Assembly (NCBI GenBank): GCA_002308635.1
Contig: DBWG01000081.1
Span: forward strand, 1 to 17,916
Direction of reading: 5' to 3'
From: Ruminococcaceae bacterium UBA1244
GTDB taxonomy: Bacteria > Bacillota > Clostridia > Oscillospirales > Acutalibacteraceae
DNA length: 17,916 nucleotides
Shown here piece after piece: positions 1 to 6,397 of this stretch. Position 1 is the first letter of the stretch, and the number at the start of each line of letters is the position of its first letter. The position numbers and the translations under genes are program-made. The notes beneath the pieces are model-generated. The model saw only the letters and a list, made by a program, of their open reading frames with translations, made no database searches and was not told the origin of the DNA.

Positions 1-975
1 CGTGTTTCACTGTATGACGTTACGGGAACATATCAGCTCTATATTGACGATATGCAGCCGGACGGTGCAGGTGCGCTCAACCTTGCCTTTGAACAGCTAA
101 AGAAAAAACTCCTTGCCGAAGGTCTCTTTGACAAAGCTCATAAAAAACCTCTCCCGCAGTTCCCGAAAAGAATAGGCGTTATAACCTCTCCTACGGGTGC
201 GGCAGTTCAGGATATCCTGCGTATACTCCAAAGGAGATATCCTGCCGCTGAGATAATCATGTGTCCGGTATCCGTTCAGGGTGAAAATGCTCCGAAGGAA
301 CTGACCGAAGCCGTTCTGCGCTTTGACAAGGCAAAATGCGCCGATGTAATTATCATCGGACGAGGCGGCGGGTCGATAGAAGACCTCTGGGCATTCAATG
401 ACGAAGATCTTGCAAGAGCTATATATAAATGCAGTATCCCCGTTGTTTCGGCTGTGGGACATGAAACGGATTTTACTATCTGCGATTTTGTTTCGGATGT
501 CCGTGCTTCAACGCCGTCTGCCGGTGCGGAGCTTGTCTCTCCCGAAATAAGCGACCTCATGTCCTCGTTCATGTATTACAGCAGGACTGTCAGAGAATCA
601 ATGAACAGCAGGCTCAGAAAAGAAAATGAACGTCTTTTGCTGCTCAGGAACAGCCGTGTCCTGCGCTCTCCTATGGAGATAATCAACCTCAGAAGAATGA
701 AGCTTGATATCCTCTCCGGAAAGATGAAGTCGTCATTCTCTTCTCAGATAGCAGGTAAAAAACATTCTCTTGTCAGCGCCGCTTCAAGGCTTGACGCTCT
801 CAGCCCGCTGAAAGTGATTTCAAGAGGATATGCCATTGTTTCAAAAAACAATACCGTTATACGCTCCGTGAAGGACGCTGAAACGGATGACAGGATAGAT
901 ATACTGCTCCATGACGGAAGCCTTGAATGTACCGTCTGCGGCAGAAAGGAGAACCGCAATGAAAAAGAAACCTGA
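1..975 (+). CDS. xseA: Exodeoxyribonuclease VII large subunit, 5' end outside the window
   Basis: The frame is open from base 1 and the first 324 visible residues align with the central and C-terminal parts of XseA. The large subunit is the catalytic part of exonuclease VII, which degrades single-stranded DNA to oligonucleotides in the cytoplasm and acts in repair. Visible family motifs are RIGVITSPTGAAVQDIL (about residues 57-73 of the visible part), the glycine-rich GRGGGSIEDLW (about 120-130) and SAVGHETDFT (about 150-159), followed by a long charged region and the conserved C-terminal SRGYAIV. Most of the N-terminal OB-fold domain, roughly 80 residues judged from usual family length, lies off the left edge. 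The gene overlaps xseB by 17 bases, so the two subunits are probably translationally coupled. Identification is firm; only the true start is unknown. Confidence 0.97.
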   Translation, partial: RVSLYDVTGTYQLYIDDMQPDGAGALNLAFEQLKKKLLAEGLFDKAHKKPLPQFPKRIGVITSPTGAAVQDILRILQRRYPAAEIIMCPVSVQGENAPKELTEAVLRFDKAKCADVIIIGRGGGSIEDLWAFNDEDLARAIYKCSIPVVSAVGHETDFTICDFVSDVRASTPSAGAELVSPEISDLMSSFMYYSRTVRESMNSRLRKENERLLLLRNSRVLRSPMEIINLRRMKLDILSGKMKSSFSSQIAGKKHSLVSAASRLDALSPLKVISRGYAIVSKNNTVIRSVKDAETDDRIDILLHDGSLECTVCGRKENRNEKET

Positions 976-1171
976 TTATGAACAGTCAATGCTCAGGCTT
1001 GAAGAAATAGTTGAACTTCTCGAAAGCGGAGAACTTCCGCTTGAAGAATCCATGAAGCTTTTTGAAGAAGGTACAAAGCTTTCCGCAGAGTGCTATGAAA
1101 CTCTCAAAAAAGCCGAACAGAAAATAACCCTTCTCGCTGATATAGAAAAAAAGGAGGACGATGAACAATGA
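959..1171 (+). CDS. xseB: Exodeoxyribonuclease VII small subunit
   Basis: This is the 70-residue small subunit of exonuclease VII, a helical hairpin protein that binds the XseA C-terminal region in several copies and is needed for its activity. The family pattern is clear: YEQSMLRLEEIVELLESGELPLEESMKLFEEG, then a basic/acidic helix and a charged tail ending DDEQ. The ATG at 959 was chosen because AGGAG at 947-951 lies seven bases before it; a longer in-frame reading would start inside xseA without a ribosome binding site. It overlaps the xseA end by 17 bases and the ispA start by four bases (ATGA type). The length is normal for the family. Confidence 0.95.
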   Translation: MKKKPDYEQSMLRLEEIVELLESGELPLEESMKLFEEGTKLSAECYETLKKAEQKITLLADIEKKEDDEQ

Positions 1172-2037
1172 ACGGGACTATAAACATCGAAAAGGAACTT
1201 CTTTCATTTATCCCCAAGGACGACAAGCTTATAACTACCGTATTGGAATCCATGAAGTACAGCCTTACAGCCGGAGGAAAGCGTGTAAGACCCATGCTTG
1301 CTCTTGAATTTGCAGAGCTTTGCAAAGGCAGTCCCGAAGCCGCTGTACCCTTTGCCTGTGCCGTGGAGATGATACACACATATTCGCTCATACATGATGA
1401 CCTTCCCTGCATGGACGATGACGACCTCAGAAGAGGAAAACCCACCAATCACAAGGTATTCGGTGAAGCCGCCGCTGTTTTAGGCGGTGATGCGCTTCTT
1501 ACCCTTGCTTTTGAAACGATCCTCTCAGAAAGGGCAGTAAAGCTCAACGGCTTTGAAAAATGCGTAAAAGCCGGACGTCTGCTTGCTCAGTGCGCAGGTG
1601 CGGAAGGAATGATCGGCGGTCAGATAATCGACATCGAAAGCGAAAATAAAAGTGTCAGCGCAGACCACCTAAAGATCATGGACAGCAAAAAAACAGGTGA
1701 GCTGATAAGAGCCGCCTGTCTTTTGGGATGTATCTCCGCAGGCGCTGACGAAGATCAGATGAAAGCCGCAGAAAAATACGCTTCGTGCATCGGTCTTGCA
1801 TTTCAGATCGTTGACGATATGCTCGACGTACTCTCGGATGAGGCTACTCTCGGAAAGCCCATCGGGAGTGACAAGGATAACAACAAATCAACCTACGTTT
1901 CGCTTTTGGGTATCGACGAGTGCCGCCGCATTGCAAATGAGCTTACAGATCAGGCAATAGAAAGCCTTTCCGCATTTGACGGAGACACATCGGCACTCAA
2001 AGAATTTGCTGAAAAGCTCCGTGACAGAAAAAATTAA
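1168..2037 (+). CDS. ispA: Polyprenyl (farnesyl/geranylgeranyl) diphosphate synthase
   Basis: A 289-residue trans-isoprenyl diphosphate synthase, which condenses isopentenyl diphosphate with allylic diphosphates to give farnesyl (or geranylgeranyl) diphosphate for quinone, undecaprenyl and other isoprenoids. The first aspartate-rich motif, DDLPCMDDDD, is at residues 77-86 and the second, VDDMLD, at 215-220; GGKRVRP (36-42), which binds the diphosphate, and the KPIGSDKDNNKSTY stretch (230-243) are also present. The extra two residues inside the first DDxxxxD motif are typical of bacterial FPP/GGPP synthases. The start codon overlaps the xseB stop, with AGGAGG at 1152-1157 ten bases upstream. 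Product chain length (C15 or C20) cannot be fixed from sequence reading alone. Its pathway partner dxs lies just downstream but has its own promoter. Confidence 0.94.
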   Translation: MNGTINIEKELLSFIPKDDKLITTVLESMKYSLTAGGKRVRPMLALEFAELCKGSPEAAVPFACAVEMIHTYSLIHDDLPCMDDDDLRRGKPTNHKVFGEAAAVLGGDALLTLAFETILSERAVKLNGFEKCVKAGRLLAQCAGAEGMIGGQIIDIESENKSVSADHLKIMDSKKTGELIRAACLLGCISAGADEDQMKAAEKYASCIGLAFQIVDDMLDVLSDEATLGKPIGSDKDNNKSTYVSLLGIDECRRIANELTDQAIESLSAFDGDTSALKEFAEKLRDRKN

Positions 2038-2049
2038 TAATTCCCTGAC

Positions 2050-2154
2050 AGAATAATGCAGGGTATGCATACTTACTATACCCTTTTATATAAAAAAAGA
2101 AAAATAAAATATATAATAAAGTATATATCAACCGTGCATACTATGCATTATTCT
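2050..2154. repeat. Imperfect ~105-bp inverted repeat, MITE-like or extended hairpin
   Basis: The outer arms AGAATAATGCA (2050-2060) and TGCATTATTCT (2144-2154) are perfect 11-bp complements. After two mismatched positions the pairing resumes with GTATGCA (2063-2069) against TGCATAC (2135-2141). The AT-rich interior also pairs loosely (CTTTTATATA against TATATAATAAAG). There is no coding potential. No clear target-site duplication is visible. It could be a small non-autonomous element or an elaborate ispA 3' end. The arms are directly seen; the nature of the element is inference. Confidence 0.5.
2061..2087 (+). terminator. Weak intrinsic terminator candidate after ispA
   Basis: GGGTAT (2061-2066) pairs with ATACCC (2078-2083) around an 11-base loop and is followed by TTTTATATA. 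It starts 23 bases after the ispA stop codon. The six-base-pair stem is short and the T-run has only four bases, so termination may be partial. The stem lies inside the larger inverted repeat and competes with its pairing. Confidence 0.45.
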
Positions 2155-2189
2155 CAAAAAGAAATATAAATACACTTGCAGAATTTTGC

Positions 2190-2214
2190 GGGACACCGAT
2201 TAATTTGGTGTCCC
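2190..2214 (+). terminator. 8-bp stem-loop just upstream of the dxs promoter
   Basis: GGGACACC (2190-2197) and GGTGTCCC (2207-2214) form a perfect 8-bp stem with a nine-base AT-rich loop. The following bases (TCTTGAATT) are only moderately T-rich, so it is a weak or U-poor terminator for read-through from ispA. The base after the stem is three bases before the dxs -35 box, so it may insulate the dxs promoter from upstream transcription. Confidence 0.45.
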
Positions 2215-2216
2215 TC

Positions 2217-2245
2217 TTGAATTATATGGACATTTATTGTATAAT
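2217..2245 (+). promoter_or_regulatory. Sigma-A type promoter for the dxs operon
   Basis: A -35 box TTGAAT (2217-2222, four of six matches to TTGACA) is separated by exactly 17 bases from a perfect -10 box TATAAT (2240-2245). Transcription would start near 2252 and give a leader of about 77 bases before the dxs ATG at 2329. No other comparable promoter is seen in the 2038-2328 gap. Confidence 0.72.
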
Positions 2246-2258
2246 TATACAATAAATG
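2231..2258. promoter_or_regulatory. Perfect 28-bp palindrome over the dxs -10 box, likely operator
   Basis: The 28 bases from 2231 to 2258 equal their own reverse complement, with core TTGTATAATTATACAA at 2237-2252. The palindrome covers the whole -10 box and the predicted transcription start, a typical place for a repressor. The inner 14 bases, TGTATAATTATACA, match the ArgR-box core form TGAATAATTATTCA (the E. coli TGAATWWWWATTCA pattern with AATT as W4) at 12 of 14 positions, the differences being symmetric. argR is the fourth gene of the operon, so autoregulation is a reasonable inference but is unproven. The palindrome itself is certain. Confidence 0.6.
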
Positions 2259-2263
2259 ATTAT

Positions 2264-2281
2264 GGGGCAGTGTCCCCTTTT
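2264..2281 (+). other. Short GGGG/CCCC hairpin with T-run in the dxs leader
   Basis: GGGG (2264-2267) can pair with CCCC (2274-2277) around a six-base loop, followed by TTTT (2278-2281), within the predicted dxs 5' leader. It is too short to be called a terminator with confidence. GTGTCCC here (2270-2276) repeats GTGTCCC of the upstream stem (2208-2214), so in read-through RNA the GGGACAC at 2190-2196 could pair with either copy. Confidence 0.3.
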
Positions 2282-2317
2282 GGAACACAGCCTTCACGAT
2301 AATGTATCAAAAACAAT

Positions 2318-2322
2318 GGAGA
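2318..2322 (+). promoter_or_regulatory. Ribosome binding site that sets the dxs start
   Basis: GGAGA at 2318-2322 lies six bases before the ATG at 2329. An in-frame ATG at 2302 has no purine-rich site upstream and would add nine residues (MYQKQWRII) not typical of DXS N-termini, so 2329 is preferred. Confidence 0.75.
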
Positions 2323-2328
2323 ATCATT

Positions 2329-4233
2329 ATGATAAATAAAAATGACAGTATTCTCGAAAGGATAAATTCACCCGCTGACCTGAAACTCCTTTCCGATGAC
2401 GAGCTTAAAAAACTGTCTGATGAAATAAGGAAAAAAATAGTGGATACCGTCTCACAGAACGGCGGTCATCTTGCGTCAAATTTAGGCGTTGTCGAACTGA
2501 CCATAGCCCTACACAGTGTTTTTAACTGTCCTGAGGACAAGATAGTCTGGGATGTGGGTCATCAAAGCTATGCCCACAAAATACTCACCGGAAGATGTTC
2601 GAAAATAAACACCATCCGCAGAGAAAACGGTCTTTCCGGATTCCCGAAAAGAAGCGAAAGCAAATATGACTGCTTCGACACAGGCCACAGCAGTACGTCT
2701 ATTTCAGCCGCATTCGGCATTGCCTGCGCAGAGTCAGCCAAAAACAGCGATGCCTGTACCGTTGCGGTCATCGGTGACGGCGCTCTCAGCGGCGGTCTTG
2801 CTTTTGAAGGTCTGAACAATGCCGGACGCTCCGGAAAGAATCTTATCGTTGTCCTGAACGACAACAAAATGTCCATATCCCAGAATGTCGGATCGATGGC
2901 AAGATACCTCTCTCATCTCAGAGTAAAGCCAACCTATCTCCAAGCAAAAACAAAGGTTCACGGCTTTGAAAAAGTGCCTATCATCGGAAAGCCCGTCACC
3001 CAGAGCATGAAGGGCATAAAAGACTGGATGAGGGATGATTTCTTCGGACAGAAAAACAATATTTTCAGCCAGCTTGGTTTTGCTTATTACGGTCCCTATG
3101 ACGGCCATGATATTCAGGAACTGAAAGCAGTTTTCAAGGCAGTAAAACACAAGCACTCGCCCGTACTTATCCATGTCCGCACAAAAAAAGGAAAAGGCTA
3201 TGAGTATGCCGAAAAGAATCCCAAGGTCTTTCACGGCGTTTCGTCCTTTGACGTTGAAACCGGCGAAACAAAATGCTCCTCTGTCGGGTATTCCGATGTC
3301 TTCGGAAAGCTCATGTGCGGACTTGCAGAAAAGGATGAGCGTATCTGCGCAATAACTGCCGCTATGTCCATCGGTACGGGACTGAACCAGTTCTACAAAA
3401 AATATAAAGACCGCTTTTATGATGTCGGTATCGCTGAGGAACACGCCGTTACTTTTGCGGCAGGACTTGCGGCAGGCGGTATGCTTCCTGTATTTGCGGT
3501 GTATTCCACCTTCCTGCAAAGAAGCTATGACCAGATACTCCATGATGCCGCTCTCCAGAACCTGCATATCGTTCTTGCCGTTGACAGAGCCGGCATAGTC
3601 GGAGAGGACGGAGAAACACATCAGGGTATTTATGATACCGCCTTTCTCAATACCATGCCGAATGTTACGATCTATTCGCCGTCATGCTTTGAAGAACTGA
3701 AAGTAATGCTCACAAGGGCGCTTTTCGATACGGACGGCGTTGCTGTTGTGCGCTATCCGAGAGGCGGAGAAACGTATATTCCGGATGACTTTGAGGTATC
3801 ATCCGAGCCGTTTGACATTTACGGCGATATGGACTCCGACATACTCATGGTCACATACGGCCGTGAATTCTCACAGCTTTGTCTTGCAAGAGAAAATCTC
3901 ATCAAAAAAGGCGTTTCTTCCTGCATACTAAAACTCAATACCATAAAGCCCCTCCCCGAAGAGGCGGCGGCGATCTCGAAAAAATTCAGATATGTATTCT
4001 TCTTTGAAGAAGGAGTTAAAAGCGGCGGTATCGGAGAACGCTTTGGTCTTTCTCTTTATCAGTCCGGCTTTGCAGGACGTTTCTCCCTTACTGCACTGGA
4101 CGGCTTTGTCGCTCAGGCAAAAACAAGTTCTGCTCTCCATAACGCAGGGCTTGATGCCGAAATGACAGAAACAAAAATTCTTAATGACATAAATTCAGGA
4201 GGTACAGCCAATGCCGGCAAAAAAACGACTTGA
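2329..4233 (+). CDS. dxs: 1-deoxy-D-xylulose-5-phosphate synthase
   Basis: A 634-residue thiamine-diphosphate enzyme that joins pyruvate and glyceraldehyde 3-phosphate to make DXP, the first step of the methylerythritol phosphate pathway to isoprenoids (and a precursor of thiamine and pyridoxal). Visible features: GGHLASNLG with the conserved His at residue 47; DVGHQSYAHK (75-84); the ThDP/Mg binding GDGALSGG (149-156) and NDNKMS (177-182); FHGV (301-304); and VGIAEEHAV (366-374) containing Glu370, the position of the general acid/base in DXS. A transketolase C-terminal domain follows. The length is normal. Dxs overlaps tlyA by 23 bases. It is the first gene after the palindrome-covered promoter, so it would share any control by that site. 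Confidence 0.97.
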   Translation: MINKNDSILERINSPADLKLLSDDELKKLSDEIRKKIVDTVSQNGGHLASNLGVVELTIALHSVFNCPEDKIVWDVGHQSYAHKILTGRCSKINTIRRENGLSGFPKRSESKYDCFDTGHSSTSISAAFGIACAESAKNSDACTVAVIGDGALSGGLAFEGLNNAGRSGKNLIVVLNDNKMSISQNVGSMARYLSHLRVKPTYLQAKTKVHGFEKVPIIGKPVTQSMKGIKDWMRDDFFGQKNNIFSQLGFAYYGPYDGHDIQELKAVFKAVKHKHSPVLIHVRTKKGKGYEYAEKNPKVFHGVSSFDVETGETKCSSVGYSDVFGKLMCGLAEKDERICAITAAMSIGTGLNQFYKKYKDRFYDVGIAEEHAVTFAAGLAAGGMLPVFAVYSTFLQRSYDQILHDAALQNLHIVLAVDRAGIVGEDGETHQGIYDTAFLNTMPNVTIYSPSCFEELKVMLTRALFDTDGVAVVRYPRGGETYIPDDFEVSSEPFDIYGDMDSDILMVTYGREFSQLCLARENLIKKGVSSCILKLNTIKPLPEEAAAISKKFRYVFFFEEGVKSGGIGERFGLSLYQSGFAGRFSLTALDGFVAQAKTSSALHNAGLDAEMTETKILNDINSGGTANAGKKTT

Positions 4234-5020
4234 CGTTCTTGTATATGAAGCGGGCTTTGCAGAGAGCAGAGAAAAAGCAAAGGCTCTTATTATGTCCGGC
4301 ATAATATACGTTGACAATCAGAAATCCGACAAGCCCGGAACAACCTATCCCGAAACCGTAAAGCTTGAAATGCGCGGCGCAAAACCAAAATACGTCAGCC
4401 GCGGCGGTCTTAAACTCGAAAAGGCTGTTGATTCCTTTTCCCTTGACCTCAGCGGTATGATAACAATGGATATCGGCGCTTCTACAGGCGGGTTCACGGA
4501 CTGTATGCTCCAGAACGGCGCAGTTAAAGTATATTCCGTTGATGTCGGATACGGTCAGCTTGACTGGAAGCTCAGAAGTGATGAACGTGTCATAAACCTC
4601 GAGCGCACCAATGTCCGTTATATCACAAGCGAACAGGTCCCCGATACCATAGACTTTTTCAGCGTTGATGTATGCTTTATCTCGCTGGAGCTTGTTCTGC
4701 CTGCCGTAAGACCTCTTCTCAGAGAAAACGGAACGGCAGTCTGCCTTATAAAACCGCAGTTTGAAGCAGGACGGGGCAGTGTCGGCAAAAACGGCGTTGT
4801 GCGTGACAAGGCTGTCCACAAGGCCGTTATACATAAAATATATGACTACTGCCTGAACAACGGCTTTGACGTTTTAGGGCTTGACTATTCGCCGATAAAG
4901 GGTCCTGAGGGCAATATTGAATATCTTATCTATATCCGCAAGTCCGACCAGCCGGAATCACACGGCAATTTTGATATAGATGCTCTTGTTGAGGAATCCC
5001 ATTCACAGCTTGACAAATGA
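4211..5020 (+). CDS. tlyA: TlyA family rRNA 2'-O-methyltransferase (hemolysin A family)
   Basis: A 269-residue protein with an N-terminal S4 RNA-binding domain (about 5-65, KRLDVLVYEAGFAESREKAK) joined to an FtsJ/RrmJ-type SAM methyltransferase domain. The SAM loop DIGASTGGFTD is at 87-97. The K-D-K-E tetrad is visible as Lys68, Asp153, Lys181 and Glu237, almost the numbering known for mycobacterial TlyA (69, 154, 182, 238). That enzyme methylates cytidines of 16S and 23S rRNA at the subunit interface, which affects capreomycin sensitivity; shorter TlyA forms act on 23S only. Which applies here is not clear. AGGAGG at 4197-4202 sets the ATG. The gene sits in the usual dxs-tlyA order. The 'hemolysin' name is historical. 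Confidence 0.95.
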   Translation: MPAKKRLDVLVYEAGFAESREKAKALIMSGIIYVDNQKSDKPGTTYPETVKLEMRGAKPKYVSRGGLKLEKAVDSFSLDLSGMITMDIGASTGGFTDCMLQNGAVKVYSVDVGYGQLDWKLRSDERVINLERTNVRYITSEQVPDTIDFFSVDVCFISLELVLPAVRPLLRENGTAVCLIKPQFEAGRGSVGKNGVVRDKAVHKAVIHKIYDYCLNNGFDVLGLDYSPIKGPEGNIEYLIYIRKSDQPESHGNFDIDALVEESHSQLDK

Positions 5021-5039
5021 AAGATCGGAGTGATCCACT

Positions 5040-5921
5040 ATGAACAAGATCGAAAAAATAGCAGTACTACCGAATCTCACAAAAAAAGGCGCTTATGCCG
5101 TCACACTCGATGTAATAAAAAGACTTCACAAGCTCGGTATAGAAATCTTTATGCCGGATGCTAATAAAAAGGATTTTCCGCACGATGATATTGTTTTCAT
5201 GGATGATACCGATTCACTCTGCGAAGCTTCCGATATGGTACTGACCGTCGGCGGCGACGGTACTATCATCCATGCGGCTTTTCATGCTTCATTCTTCAAC
5301 AAGCCGCTTTTGGGTATAAATACCGGCCGTCTCGGCTTTGCGGCTGAGCTTGAACCCGATGAGCTTGATATGCTCTGCAGGCTTTCGAGCGGCGATTATA
5401 CGATAGAAAAACGCATGATGCTCAAAATAAGGCACTCCGGCGAAAAGGGTATCGTTGAGTTCAGGGCTATGAACGACGCTGTAATTTCAAGAGGCTCGCT
5501 TTCAAGGCTTATCGACATTGAAGTCTCTCTTGCCGCTGACAAGGGCTATATTTGCAGCTATCGTGCCGACGGACTTATAATCTCTACACCCACAGGTTCA
5601 AGCGCATATTCCCTCGCTGCCGGAGGTCCCGTTGTAGAGCCTACAATGAAATGTATACTTATGACTCCCGTATGCTCACATTCGCTTTTTGCAAGACCTG
5701 TTGTTTTCAGCCACCATTCCGAACTGTCTGTGACGGCTCTGTGCGATGACGATACGGAGGTGTTCCTTACCATAGACGGCTCACGGACAATTACCGTAAA
5801 GCCTACCGACACTATCACTGTCTCAACAGCAGACACAGAAACTGAATTTATCAAACTAAAGGACAGGACATTCTATAAAGTCCTCAACGATAAATTCACC
5901 GAGAAAGGCAGACATCCATGA
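5040..5921 (+). CDS. nadK: NAD kinase
   Basis: A 293-residue ATP-NAD kinase that phosphorylates NAD to NADP in the cytosol. The catalytic GGDGT is at residues 71-75 (Asp73), followed by LGINTGRLGFAAEL (91-104), the NDAVISRG segment (145-152) and the glycine-rich DGLIISTPTGSSAYSLAAGGP (178-198, with one extra residue at the end for context). GGAG at 5027-5030 precedes the ATG by nine bases, and the tlyA stop is 19 bases upstream. The gene ends in an ATGA overlap with argR. NADPH is consumed by the DXP pathway downstream of dxs, so the grouping is metabolically sensible, though this is inference. Length and motifs are fully normal. Confidence 0.96.
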   Translation: MNKIEKIAVLPNLTKKGAYAVTLDVIKRLHKLGIEIFMPDANKKDFPHDDIVFMDDTDSLCEASDMVLTVGGDGTIIHAAFHASFFNKPLLGINTGRLGFAAELEPDELDMLCRLSSGDYTIEKRMMLKIRHSGEKGIVEFRAMNDAVISRGSLSRLIDIEVSLAADKGYICSYRADGLIISTPTGSSAYSLAAGGPVVEPTMKCILMTPVCSHSLFARPVVFSHHSELSVTALCDDDTEVFLTIDGSRTITVKPTDTITVSTADTETEFIKLKDRTFYKVLNDKFTEKGRHP

Positions 5922-6388
5922 AAACACGCAGACAAGCAAGAATACTTGAACTTATAAAAGAACATGATATCGAAACTCAGTCCGATCTTCTTGAAATGCT
6001 GAAAAAGGACGGCTATCACGTCACTCAGGCAACTGTTTCAAGGGATATCAAGGAAATGCGCCTGATAAAGATACTCGGCAGCAGCGGAAGCTACAAATAT
6101 GCCGCCGAAATGATCTCCAACGAGGAACAGCAGTCACATTCCTATCTGCTTTCAACAGCCGTTATAAGTGTGGAATATTCAAAGAACATCGTTGTTATCA
6201 AAACACAGACCGGCATGGCAGGCGCAGTCTGCGCAGCCCTTGACGCAACGGACAGAGCCGGAGTTCTCGGTACTATCGCAGGAGACGATACTATCTTTGT
6301 CGCAACAAGGACGGATTCGGTTTCCGTTTCGCTCACAGCCGATCTCAAAAAGCTCATAAGCGAAAAAAATAATTCTTTTATGCCGTGA
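5918..6388 (+). CDS. argR: Arginine repressor ArgR/AhrC
   Basis: A 156-residue transcription factor that, as an arginine-bound hexamer, represses arginine biosynthesis and in Bacillus activates its breakdown. The N-terminal winged helix-turn-helix covers about residues 1-70, with recognition helix QATVSRDIKEM at 37-47. The C-terminal oligomerisation and arginine-binding domain carries the signature GTIAGDDTIF at 118-127, including the two aspartates that contact arginine. The ATG overlaps the nadK stop (ATGA), indicating coupled translation; the AAAGG before it is weak. The recN ribosome binding site overlaps the argR stop. In many Firmicutes argR stands directly before recN, as here. The palindrome in the dxs promoter is a possible autoregulatory site. 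Confidence 0.96.
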   Translation: MKTRRQARILELIKEHDIETQSDLLEMLKKDGYHVTQATVSRDIKEMRLIKILGSSGSYKYAAEMISNEEQQSHSYLLSTAVISVEYSKNIVVIKTQTGMAGAVCAALDATDRAGVLGTIAGDDTIFVATRTDSVSVSLTADLKKLISEKNNSFMP

Positions 6389-6397
6389 GGTAAAAAT

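Noticed and set aside
2252..2328. Riboswitch (such as TPP) in the dxs leader
   Set aside because: The leader is only about 77 bases and shows no conserved aptamer sequence; just one weak hairpin.
2734..3621. Long minus-strand open frame (295 codons) inside dxs
   Set aside because: It lies fully antisense to a clear dxs, has a low-complexity, cysteine-rich translation without family features, and has no ribosome binding site that stands out.
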